From: Bacteroidales bacterium
GTDB lineage: Bacteria; Bacteroidota; Bacteroidia; Bacteroidales; F082
Length of the DNA stretch: 20,301 nt
Direction of reading: 5' to 3'
Assembly: GCA_017508895.1 (NCBI GenBank)
Contig: JAFWRA010000063.1
Span: 1-20,301 of the forward strand
Below are positions 6,268-12,772 of this stretch, piece by piece; within the stretch, counting starts at the first letter, position 1; each line of letters starts with the position of its first letter. The translations under genes and the position numbers were made by a program. A model generated the notes under the pieces. The model worked only from the letters and a program-made list of their open reading frames with translations, had not been told where the DNA came from and did not search any database.

Positions 6268-6951
6268 CTAAGGGCAGCGGCAAGGCTGCTGACTTGGAAT
6301 CGGTTCAATATCGCCCAAAAAATGCGGCTGTTTGTTGACCATCAAATCGAGAACCACCTTCACCTTGGCCAAGGCCTCACGGAGGTGGTTCTTCACATAG
6401 ATTTTTCTGCCCGCAGTATAGTCTTTGGCACAGAAAGCAATGGCATCAAGGTCATAATGTCCTGCTATAAAAACAGCCCGCTCATTATGCCATTGTTGCG
6501 AAACCACCGTCACCGAATCTTGGGCAAAGACCTTTTTGGCTCGCACCATGGAATCAAACGTTCGGAATCCGGCGCAGTCAAGGTAAATGACCGAATCGGG
6601 CACTCCCCTTTCGATGAGCGACTTACGCATCGACTCGGGCTCATTATAATGGCTCACATGGTTGTCGCCACTGAGCAAAAGATAGGAGACTTTGTTGGCG
6701 AAATACAGCTCTGCAGCGGCATCCATACGATAATTATAATACCGGTTTTGGTAACCGTTCACAATGGGTATTGTCCCCAAAACCAATCCAACCTTACGGT
6801 AAGGAATCTCGCTTACATCGGTATACACCCTACCCTTTGCCTGTTGCTTCACCACCACATTGCAGGCGCCAATCATGCAACCACAAACCAACAACAATAA
6901 AACGAGTGCTATGATAACACATCTTCCCCAGTGGGTCTTTTTTACTACCAT
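6268..6951 (-). CDS. SanA/YdcF-like (DUF218) membrane protein
   Basis: The reading frame is open to 6978, but the ATG there lies inside the -7 promoter box, so I prefer the ATG at 6951, giving 227 residues. A basic N-terminus and one membrane helix (about 11-30, LLLLVCGCMIGAC) are followed by a DUF218/SanA-type domain, with VGLVLGTIP, LLLSGDNH, an acidic D-x-A-G-x-RTFDSM segment and VSQQWHNERA. E. coli SanA affects vancomycin exclusion at high temperature, and family members ElyC and YdcF are linked to envelope integrity; the biochemical activity is not known. It is a single gene, convergent with the Tat operon and divergent from the metal exporter. The third-best alternative would be a general YdcF-like protein of unknown role. 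Confidence 0.82.
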   Translation of the reverse strand: MVVKKTHWGRCVIIALVLLLLVCGCMIGACNVVVKQQAKGRVYTDVSEIPYRKVGLVLGTIPIVNGYQNRYYNYRMDAAAELYFANKVSYLLLSGDNHVSHYNEPESMRKSLIERGVPDSVIYLDCAGFRTFDSMVRAKKVFAQDSVTVVSQQWHNERAVFIAGHYDLDAIAFCAKDYTAGRKIYVKNHLREALAKVKVVLDLMVNKQPHFLGDIEPIPSQQPCRCP

Positions 6952-6975
6952 CTTGTAAGCATAAAAAAACGACGG

Positions 6976-6983
6976 CAAAGATA
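6976..6983 (-). promoter_or_regulatory. -7 box of the SanA-like gene promoter
   Basis: TATCTTTG on the minus strand matches TAnnTTTG. No convincing TTTG is seen 19-21 bp upstream. The box overlaps the most upstream ATG of the SanA-like reading frame, which rules that ATG out as the start if the box is real. The predicted leader to the ATG at 6951 is about 19 nt. Confidence 0.55.
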
Positions 6984-7003
6984 ACCATTAATAATAAAAT
7001 CCC

Positions 7004-7011
7004 TACTTTTG
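7004..7011 (+). promoter_or_regulatory. -7 box of the CDF exporter promoter
   Basis: TACTTTTG followed by CAG matches the Bacteroidota -7 element and lies 19 bp before the ATG at 7031, so the leader would be only about 14 nt. A good -33 element is missing. It is 20 bp from the divergent SanA-like promoter box, so the two promoters overlap on opposite strands. Confidence 0.65.
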
Positions 7012-7030
7012 CAGTTCAATTTCCTTCCAG

Positions 7031-7921
7031 ATGAAAACCGAGCCCAGAGAAAAAGAAATCTACAAAGTGACGCTTATCGGCGGAGCAGTTAACATGCTTC
7101 TGCTGGTGTTCAAGTTTGTGGCGGGTGTTTTGGGACACAGTTCGGCCATGATTGCCGATGCCATTCACTCACTCTCCGACTTCGTCACGGACATCATCGT
7201 GTTGGTTTTTGTCAAGATCAGCAGCAAGCCGCAGGACAAATCGCACGACTATGGGCACGGAAAATATGAAACGCTGGCATTGACCATCATCGGCATCGCT
7301 TTGATGGCTGTGGCCATCAGCATTATAGTGAAAGGAGCGATAAGAATTGCAGGATGGGCCAATGGAGAAGTGCTTGAAGCTCCAGGGATGCTGGCCTTTT
7401 GGGCAGCTGTCGTCTCCATCGTGCTGAAAGAGGCCGTATATCGTTATTCCATCATCAAAGCGAAAAAACTGAATTCCAAAGCATTGGAAGCCAATGCTTG
7501 GCATCATCGCAGCGATGCCCTTTCCTCCATCGGCACGGCAGTGGGCATCGGTGGTGCCATCTTCTTGGGACAGCGTTGGACCATCCTTGATCCGATTGCC
7601 TCCGTGGTTGTGGGAGCCTTCATCGTCAAGGTAGCCTTCGATTTGCTCAAAAACGGCATCGGTGACCTGATGGAGCAGTCGCTTCCCGACAAAGTTGAAG
7701 ACGAGATCCTGAAACTGGTTGCGGAACTGCCTGGCATATCAGAGCCACACGAACTGCGCACGAGGCGTATCGGCAACCATTATGCCATTGAACTTCATAT
7801 CCTAATGGACGGCGACATCAGCCTGAAGGAAGCCCATGACAAAGCCTCAGAAGTGGAAGACGTGCTCCGCAAGCACTACGGCGAAGAGACCCATGTGGCG
7901 GTTCACGTTGAGCCGAAATAG
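7031..7921 (+). CDS. Cation diffusion facilitator family metal exporter (FieF-like)
   Basis: At 296 residues it has the standard CDF size and layout: six membrane segments in residues 10-210 followed by a cytoplasmic ferredoxin-like domain (about 215-296). Metal-site residues are visible in helix 2 (DAIHSLSDFVTD, D43/H46/D50/D54) and helix 5 (HHRSDALSS, H158/H159/D162), and the cytoplasmic domain has the usual His pair near 'ELHILMDG' and 'HVAVHVEP'. CDF proteins export Zn2+, Fe2+, Cd2+ or Mn2+ in exchange for protons. The DxxxD/HxxxD pattern resembles Zn/Fe exporters such as FieF, but the metal cannot be fixed from sequence. It appears to be a single-gene transcript ending at the hairpin at 7925-7955. 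Confidence 0.93.
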   Translation: MKTEPREKEIYKVTLIGGAVNMLLLVFKFVAGVLGHSSAMIADAIHSLSDFVTDIIVLVFVKISSKPQDKSHDYGHGKYETLALTIIGIALMAVAISIIVKGAIRIAGWANGEVLEAPGMLAFWAAVVSIVLKEAVYRYSIIKAKKLNSKALEANAWHHRSDALSSIGTAVGIGGAIFLGQRWTILDPIASVVVGAFIVKVAFDLLKNGIGDLMEQSLPDKVEDEILKLVAELPGISEPHELRTRRIGNHYAIELHILMDGDISLKEAHDKASEVEDVLRKHYGEETHVAVHVEPK

Positions 7922-7924
7922 TAG

Positions 7925-7955
7925 ATCGTATGGCTTTCAGTTCAGCCATAACGAT
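7925..7955. terminator. Convergent gene-end hairpin
   Basis: ATCGT-ATGGCT (7925-7935) pairs with AGCCAT-A-ACGAT (7944-7955), an 11-bp stem with a single bulged A and an 8-nt loop. It fills most of the gap between the end of the CDF gene and the end of the DUF1905 gene on the opposite strand. There is no strong T-run on either side, so it is terminator-like rather than a textbook terminator. Confidence 0.5.
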
Positions 7956-7958
7956 GAA

Positions 7959-8222
7959 TCACCTTTCGCAAAATGTGACGTGAACCGTGTCGCCAAAGGT
8001 TTTGCCGATTTGTTTTCTGATGTCTTTACGTAACCCGATGATAAAGCAAGGTGTCCCCATCTTCACGATTTGACCGTCGTAAGGCACGCCGTCGAAAGTG
8101 GCGTGGACCAGCAAACGGCCTTTGCCAAACAGCGCCTTGATGTCGAAAGGCACCTCCACGTAGGCAGCGTCCATGTCTTCATTTTGAAGGATGACCGCGT
8201 CGAATTCCAATAGTGCTGGCAT
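7959..8222 (-). CDS. DUF1905 domain protein
   Basis: This 87-residue protein is a single small beta-rich domain with the hallmarks of DUF1905: an N-terminal strand [10 protein letters not shown], then [20 protein letters not shown], '[16 protein letters not shown]' and a final GDTVHVTF strand. The family is widespread, sometimes fused to a YdeI-type domain, and has no established activity. No promoter is seen right upstream, so it may be read from the PAP2-VanX transcript across the 8223-8431 gap. A 10-bp palindrome TGGTTAACCA (8236-8245) lies 13 bp before its ATG. Confidence 0.85.
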   Translation of the reverse strand: MPALLEFDAVILQNEDMDAAYVEVPFDIKALFGKGRLLVHATFDGVPYDGQIVKMGTPCFIIGLRKDIRKQIGKTFGDTVHVTFCER

Positions 8223-8281
8223 AGCTTTTACTTATTGGTTAACCATTAATTCACCTCTTGCCACAATCGCCGCCGTAACGC

Positions 8282-8413
8282 CTACATATCCCAACTCGTG
8301 TTGCGACAACGGAAGGCTTGAACAGGCGATTCGATCAGACATGGCTGGACGATAATTTCTAATGCCTTGTAGACTTCATCCGTTTCTTCAAGGGTAGCAA
8401 CGATGTGCAGCAT
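8282..8413 (-). pseudogene. Possible remnant of a small gene (ABM-monooxygenase-like?)
   Basis: A 43-codon frame on the minus strand begins MLHIVATLEETDEVYKALEI and contains 'VQPCLIES' and 'RCRNTSWD', then stops at an amber codon; the same frame continues for 11 more sense codons. The pattern loosely resembles the first half of antibiotic-biosynthesis-monooxygenase-type small proteins (I-V-A-T-L, a helix, a 'cysteine-glycine' turn, N-T). It lies 18 bp downstream of the PAP2-VanX gene with no visible ribosome-binding site. The homology is a weak impression, and it could equally be non-coding spacer. Confidence 0.25.
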
Positions 8414-8431
8414 GGCCAACTACATTTTATG

Positions 8432-9844
8432 TTATTCAAGCCTCTTCACCGGGAAAGTGAAATAAGTATCCGGGAAAGGCTCGTTCTTCAAGGTAAAATG
8501 CCACCATTCCTCACCGATGGGCTTGAAGCCGTGACGCATCATGGCTTCACGCAGGATCATGCGGTTGTGGAACTGCTCAGCGGTGATTTGAGCATTGCCT
8601 TTGTACACACCAGTATCAGGGTCACCGCCATAATCGGGATGGCTTTCCAATCCGAACCAGTCGAAGGTGCCGCCCATGTCCAATTCTTTCTCCGTGGCCA
8701 TGTCGAAGAGGGTCAGGTCGACAGTTGAACCACGTGTATGACCGCTCTTCTCAGCGATATAACCTAACTTGAAAAGTTTGTCGCGAGGCACATCGGGATA
8801 GAAATAGGATTTCATGAGCGTGTCGTTGACGTCGGCAGCCCAACGCACGAAGTGATCAACGGCACACTGCGGACGATAGGCATCATATATCTTTAAACGA
8901 TAGCCCTGTTTCATCAAATCATCACTCACGGCACGAAGGCTGTCGGCGGCTTGACGGGTGAGCAGTGCGACGGGTTCTTCATAGCCATCCACGCGCGTCC
9001 CGACAAAATTGTAGGTACTATAATAGCGAATTTCCAAGATAACATCAGGGACTGCCTCGGCCAGATTCACAAACTGGCTGAAATCGTCGGTGGACGACAA
9101 TGCGCCAGTCAGCCACTTGAACTCGGTTTTAGCTTTCTGGAGCTGTGTGAGAAACTCAGGGCTGGTATGCAAGGCTGCAAAAGCAATGCTGGCCCCTGCA
9201 CGGGTGACGTCGATGTCGCTCTGCCAGTGAGCACCTTCAATCACCCGGCTTTCACTATACATCCAGCCTCGGGCATAGAGAGTGTCGGCCCGCGCCGGAT
9301 TGATTTCCGCCAAAAGCAGGGCAGTCAACCAACCTCGCATAGTGTGACCTGAAGGATAACTGCCTTCACCGCTCAACTCCGTCTCCATTTCCGTAGACAG
9401 CAGATGTTCTTCATACAACTCAAATGGACGCAGCCTGTGATAGTAAGCCTTGGGGGCTACTCGCATTTGGTCGGTGGTGGCCAAACTGGTCTCCATGAGC
9501 TTCCATATCTCTGGGGTCTCCGTTCTGGAGAGGGTCAGTCCAAAGGGATTGCTGAACTCAGCCAGCAGCGCATCGTATGTCCATACAGCATCACGTCTGG
9601 CAATGGCGGCACGCACTGAGTCGAGGCGCTGTATCTTCCCCCATTGGTAGCGTACCACATCGTAGGAGAATTCCGGGCTGTTAAAAGAAGGCGGCGGTGG
9701 CAAACATTTGATGAGGTCGGGCAACTCATCAGTGCTGAAGTACAACTTTTTTTCATCGTTTTGCGCTTTAACTTGTAAGCTACCGCAGAAAAGCAGGGCG
9801 GCAAGCATCACCAAAACAAATCGTTTCATAGTATTTCGTGACAT
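8432..9844 (-). CDS. Periplasmic fusion: PAP2 acid phosphatase plus VanX-like D-Ala-D-Ala dipeptidase
   Basis: The 470-residue frame begins at ATG 9844, but an ATG at 9829 (residue 6) starts a cleaner signal peptide (MKRFVLVMLAALLFCG...AQ). Residues about 60-230 are a class A acid phosphatase/PAP2 domain with all three motifs: K132-x6-R139-P140, P164-S-G-H167 and S199-R-x3-G-x-H206-x2-S-D210. Residues about 262-470 are a VanX/DdpX-type zinc dipeptidase with R324 (DAYRPQ), H369 and D376 (SGHTRGSTVD), and E446-W-W-H449. VanX hydrolyses D-Ala-D-Ala, and periplasmic homologues such as PcgL exist. By inference the protein removes phosphate from a lipid or soluble phosphoester and splits D-Ala-D-Ala in the periplasm. 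A linker at about 230-262 joins the domains. It has its own promoter. Confidence 0.9.
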   Translation of the reverse strand: MSRNTMKRFVLVMLAALLFCGSLQVKAQNDEKKLYFSTDELPDLIKCLPPPPSFNSPEFSYDVVRYQWGKIQRLDSVRAAIARRDAVWTYDALLAEFSNPFGLTLSRTETPEIWKLMETSLATTDQMRVAPKAYYHRLRPFELYEEHLLSTEMETELSGEGSYPSGHTMRGWLTALLLAEINPARADTLYARGWMYSESRVIEGAHWQSDIDVTRAGASIAFAALHTSPEFLTQLQKAKTEFKWLTGALSSTDDFSQFVNLAEAVPDVILEIRYYSTYNFVGTRVDGYEEPVALLTRQAADSLRAVSDDLMKQGYRLKIYDAYRPQCAVDHFVRWAADVNDTLMKSYFYPDVPRDKLFKLGYIAEKSGHTRGSTVDLTLFDMATEKELDMGGTFDWFGLESHPDYGGDPDTGVYKGNAQITAEQFHNRMILREAMMRHGFKPIGEEWWHFTLKNEPFPDTYFTFPVKRLE

Positions 9845-9873
9845 TTTCAGTGGTTTTTAATGATTAATGACCG

Positions 9874-9881
9874 CAAAAATA
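9874..9881 (-). promoter_or_regulatory. -7 box of the PAP2-VanX gene promoter
   Basis: TATTTTTG on the minus strand matches TAnnTTTG; TTG at 9903-9905 is a possible -33 element with a 21-bp spacer. The predicted leader is about 25 nt to the ATG at 9844 or 40 nt to the one at 9829. It is divergent from the promoter at 9923-9930. Confidence 0.62.
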
Positions 9882-9922
9882 CGGAAATCTTGAAAAAAAA
9901 GACAACCCGTCACTTTTTTGTG

Positions 9923-9930
9923 TATTTTTG
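9923..9930 (+). promoter_or_regulatory. -7 box of the first small outer-membrane barrel gene
   Basis: TATTTTTG followed by CC matches the Bacteroidota -7 element. Transcription would start near 9936, which excludes the upstream in-frame TTG at 9918 and supports the ATG at 9972. No clear -33 element is present. Confidence 0.62.
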
Positions 9931-9971
9931 CCTTTAAAATAACCCAAACGCATTTTAAACACAAAAAGAAC

Positions 9972-10610
9972 ATGAAAAAACTATTCATTATCGCAGCTTT
10001 CATGACCGCATTTTTCATTACCGAAAAAGCTCAAGCCCAACTGAACCTCAATGTGGGATATGCGCCCGAGTTGATGACGACCAAGACGCCCACACACGAT
10101 ACTACACTTTTCTACCATGGTATATGTTTGGGCTTGAACTGGACATTCAACCTATCTGACAATCTCAGTCTCACTACGGGTGCGCAATACAGGATAAACC
10201 TGAGAAATTCGGTTGAACACATTTACCTTGACACCGTCTTTTCCCATCACATTACCAATGAACGACAGACGCTTATTGACGTCCCTATCACGCTTAATTA
10301 TGACATTGCCGCAAGTGAAAAAATCACCATCAGCCCTTTCGTGGGACCCATGCTGAGTTGGGGAATCACAGGAGAGACCAAAGAGCAATGGCTTTACCCA
10401 ATTGGCACAGAATCCCGTCACGAATGGTATGGTGACAACAGTGTAATCAATCGTTTCAATGTTTACGGCGTGGCTGGGATAAAGGTCAGCTTCTATCGAT
10501 TCACCTTATCTTTAGGTGGGCGCTACGGGTTCCTTGAACTCAACAAGCGCAACACGGGAACCTCAAAAAAAGCTTATGGTTTCTTCGCCAGTTTCGGTCA
10601 TTCTTTCTAA
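9972..10610 (+). CDS. Small outer-membrane beta-barrel protein (paralogue 1)
   Basis: The 212-residue protein has a Sec signal peptide (MKKLFIIAAFMTAFF...AQA|Q) followed by alternating hydrophobic/polar strands: NLNVGYAPEL, GICLGLNWTF, LSLTTGAQYRINL, IDVPITLNYDI, ISPFVGPMLSWGI, RFNVYGVAGIKVSF and FTLSLGGRYGFLEL, ending with aromatic F, as many outer-membrane barrels do. Its size suggests an 8-stranded barrel of the outer-membrane-protein type common in Bacteroidota. No ligand or activity can be inferred. It is clearly related to the protein at 17082-17696: both share the order LIDVP, FVGPM/VVGPM, WYGDN, RFN(V/L)Y and a GFF C-terminus. It is transcribed alone and stopped by the hairpin at 10641-10665. 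Confidence 0.85.
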   Translation: MKKLFIIAAFMTAFFITEKAQAQLNLNVGYAPELMTTKTPTHDTTLFYHGICLGLNWTFNLSDNLSLTTGAQYRINLRNSVEHIYLDTVFSHHITNERQTLIDVPITLNYDIAASEKITISPFVGPMLSWGITGETKEQWLYPIGTESRHEWYGDNSVINRFNVYGVAGIKVSFYRFTLSLGGRYGFLELNKRNTGTSKKAYGFFASFGHSF

Positions 10611-10640
10611 TCCGGTTTGTTACCATAAAGACATAAAAAA

Positions 10641-10665
10641 GAGGTGTCGAAACACCTCTTTTTTT
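10641..10665 (+). terminator. Bidirectional Rho-independent terminator
   Basis: GAGGTGT (10641-10647), loop CGAA, ACACCTC (10652-10658), then seven T. On the minus strand the same stem is followed by six T (complement of the A-run at 10635-10640). It therefore ends both the outer-membrane barrel gene and the convergent P-type ATPase gene, which stops at 10669. Confidence 0.92.
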
Positions 10666-10668
10666 CGT

Positions 10669-12672
10669 TTATTGATTTACCTTCAAGGCCCTCATGGCAT
10701 TGAGCACAGCCAGCACTGTGACTCCCACATCGGCGAAAACTGCCATCCATAGGGTTGCAATACCGAAAGCAGCCAAAACCAGCACTGTAACTTTTACGCC
10801 AATAGCAAACCAGACATTTTGCTTGGCGATACGCAAGGTACGTCGGGCAATACGGATGGAAAGGGCAATTTTAGAAAGTTTGTCGTCCATCAGCACCACA
10901 TCGGCGGCTTCGATGGCAGCATCGCTACCGAGACCACCCATTGCGATGCCCACATCGGCGCGAGCCAAAACAGGAGCATCGTTGATGCCGTCGCCTACAA
11001 AGGCAAGTTTTGAGTTCGGCGTTGAGCGCTGGACGTTGAGCAATTCATCCACATAAGCCACCTTGTCAGCGGGCAATAGTTCTGCGTGGTATTCATCGAT
11101 GCCGAGTGTTTCAGCCACATCCTTGCCCACCTCCTCACGGTCGCCTGTGAGCATTACCGTACGACTCACCCCCAATGACTTCAAGGTTCGAATGGCTTCC
11201 GCGCTGTCATCTTTCACCTTATCGTTGATGACGATATGACCTGCATATTCCCCATCAATGGCGACATGGATAATCGTGCCAACATGGTCGCAATCATGCC
11301 ATTTTGCCCCAATGGTTTCCATCATCTTTGTGTTGCCCACGCAGACCGTCCAATCCTCCAATTTAGCTTTTATACCCCGTCCAGCAATTTCCTCCACCTC
11401 GCTCAACTTGCAGCCATCAGTGGCCTCATCGGGGAAAGCATCACGCAAGGCAGCTCCAATGGGGTGTGTGGAATAATGCTCCACATGGGCAGCAAGGTGC
11501 AACAATTGACGCTCGTCGCACTTCTCGGGATGCACCGCAGTAACCGCAAACTGACCACAAGTCAGGGTTCCCGTCTTATCGAAGACCACCGTTTCCACCT
11601 TGGCCAACACATCCATATAATTGGCGCCCTTGACAAGGATGCCTTTACGCGAGGCACCGCCAATGCCGCCAAAGAAAGTCAGCGGTACGCTGATAACCAA
11701 GGCGCAAGGGCAAGAGACCACAAGAAACATCAAGGCGCGATACAACCATGTTGCAAAAGTACCCGTGAAATCGCCAGAGAACAACGGGGGCAGCAAGGCC
11801 AAAGCCAAAGCAGCGAAGACCACGACAGGTGTATAGACGCGGGCAAATCGGGTGATGAAGGTCTCGCTCCTCGACTTGTTTTCGGTAGCATTCTCCACGA
11901 GGTTGATAATCTTTGAAACCGTGCTCTCACCAAAACTCTTGGTAGTACGCACTTTGATGAGGCCAGAAAGATTGACGCAGCCCGAGACGACCTCATCGCC
12001 TTCGGCTACCTCACGCGGGAGGCTTTCGCCAGTCAGGGCAATCGTGTTCAAGGCTGTCGCTCCTTCAAGAATCACTCCATCCAACGGCACTTTCTCGCCT
12101 GGTTTAATGACAATGGTCTCCCCCACTTCCACTTTCTCTGGATTGACGCTTTCCAATTGTCCATTGCGTTCAACATTGGCCACATCTGGCCTAATGTCCA
12201 TCAAGTGAGCAATGCTGTCACGGCTCTTGCCCTCGGCATAGGCTTCGAAAAGCTCACCGATTTGGAAAAACAGCATGACGAAAACCGCTTCCGGAAACTG
12301 TGTCTCTGCCCCTGGGAGGAAGCCAATACAAAGCGCGCCGATGGTGGCCACCGACATGAGGAAATGTTCGTTAAATGCTTCACCATGTGCCAAACCCTCT
12401 ACGGCTTCCTTGAGTGTGTCGAATCCGATGAGCAGGTAAGGTATCAGATAGATGAGAAGCACCTGCCATGTGGGCAAGTCATAGCGTTTCTCGATGATGA
12501 TTGCGCCAACCAACAGAACCACCGTGGCGGCAATCTTGATGATTTGTTGTTTCAAACCACCTTCGTGGTCATGATGGTGGTGATGTGCATGTTCACAACC
12601 CTCGTGGTCGTGATGTTCATGATGATGCTCTTGTGAGCAGCATTCTTGTTCGTGATGATGATTATGTGCCAT
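10669..12672 (-). CDS. Zn/Cd/Pb-type P1B ATPase with a His-rich N-terminus
   Basis: This 667-residue P-type ATPase pumps soft divalent metals out of the cytoplasm. Signature motifs are all present: TGES (214-217, actuator), CPC (321-323, metal site), DKTGTLT (365-371, phosphorylated D365), HP (403-404, nucleotide domain) and GDGINDAP (560-567). K627 and D648 in the last helices match the Lys and Asp that define Zn/Cd/Pb pumps such as ZntA, so copper is unlikely. In place of a ferredoxin-like HMA domain with GxxCxxC, the first 38 residues are an extreme His cluster (about 17 His with CC at 11-12), likely a metal-sensing or buffering tail. It has its own promoter with an overlapping dyad (12728-12746) and shares a terminator at 10641-10665. 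Confidence 0.95.
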   Translation of the reverse strand: MAHNHHHEQECCSQEHHHEHHDHEGCEHAHHHHHDHEGGLKQQIIKIAATVVLLVGAIIIEKRYDLPTWQVLLIYLIPYLLIGFDTLKEAVEGLAHGEAFNEHFLMSVATIGALCIGFLPGAETQFPEAVFVMLFFQIGELFEAYAEGKSRDSIAHLMDIRPDVANVERNGQLESVNPEKVEVGETIVIKPGEKVPLDGVILEGATALNTIALTGESLPREVAEGDEVVSGCVNLSGLIKVRTTKSFGESTVSKIINLVENATENKSRSETFITRFARVYTPVVVFAALALALLPPLFSGDFTGTFATWLYRALMFLVVSCPCALVISVPLTFFGGIGGASRKGILVKGANYMDVLAKVETVVFDKTGTLTCGQFAVTAVHPEKCDERQLLHLAAHVEHYSTHPIGAALRDAFPDEATDGCKLSEVEEIAGRGIKAKLEDWTVCVGNTKMMETIGAKWHDCDHVGTIIHVAIDGEYAGHIVINDKVKDDSAEAIRTLKSLGVSRTVMLTGDREEVGKDVAETLGIDEYHAELLPADKVAYVDELLNVQRSTPNSKLAFVGDGINDAPVLARADVGIAMGGLGSDAAIEAADVVLMDDKLSKIALSIRIARRTLRIAKQNVWFAIGVKVTVLVLAAFGIATLWMAVFADVGVTVLAVLNAMRALKVNQ

Positions 12673-12727
12673 ATTTTTACAGTTTTATTGTTCCTTTTGA
12701 ATTCGGCTGCAAAAATGCGGCAAAACT

Positions 12728-12746
12728 TTTGCAACTGGGTTGCAAA
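12728..12746. promoter_or_regulatory. Candidate operator of the metal ATPase gene
   Basis: TTTGCAAC (12728-12735) and GTTGCAAA (12739-12746) form a perfect 8-bp inverted repeat with a 3-bp centre, and the symmetry extends imperfectly outward (AACTTTTGCAAC against AACTTTGCAAC). It overlaps the -7 box at 12743-12750, so a bound dimeric regulator would control transcription. Metal response is inferred from the gene; no regulator gene is adjacent. Confidence 0.45.
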
Positions 12747-12750
12747 GTTA
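12743..12750 (-). promoter_or_regulatory. -7 box of the P-type ATPase promoter
   Basis: TAACTTTG on the minus strand matches TAnnTTTG, giving a leader of about 65 nt to the ATG at 12672. TTTG at 12774-12777 is a possible -33 element, though the 23-bp spacing is long. A second, weaker candidate is CATTTTTG at 12710-12717. Confidence 0.5.
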
Positions 12751-12772
12751 CGATGGGATGATTCGTTTTTTC

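Noticed and set aside
6322..6900. 192-codon plus-strand frame opposite the SanA-like gene
   Set aside because: No recognisable domain, no promoter and full overlap with a gene of known family. Treated as a shadow frame.
11236..11916. Long open frame on the strand opposite the P-type ATPase
   Set aside because: It is fully inside the ATPase gene, has no promoter or signal of its own, and its composition reflects antisense of a strongly conserved protein. The same applies to 12157-12636.
12560..12672. Tandem repeat or microsatellite made of catgatg/gtg units
   Set aside because: It encodes the His-rich N-terminus of the P-type ATPase in frame; variation is noted as a possibility but no separate repeat element is claimed.
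10669..12672. Copper-exporting ATPase (CopA)
   Set aside because: The residues at K627 and D648 and the lack of GxxCxxC domains indicate the Zn/Cd/Pb group. CPC alone does not prove copper.
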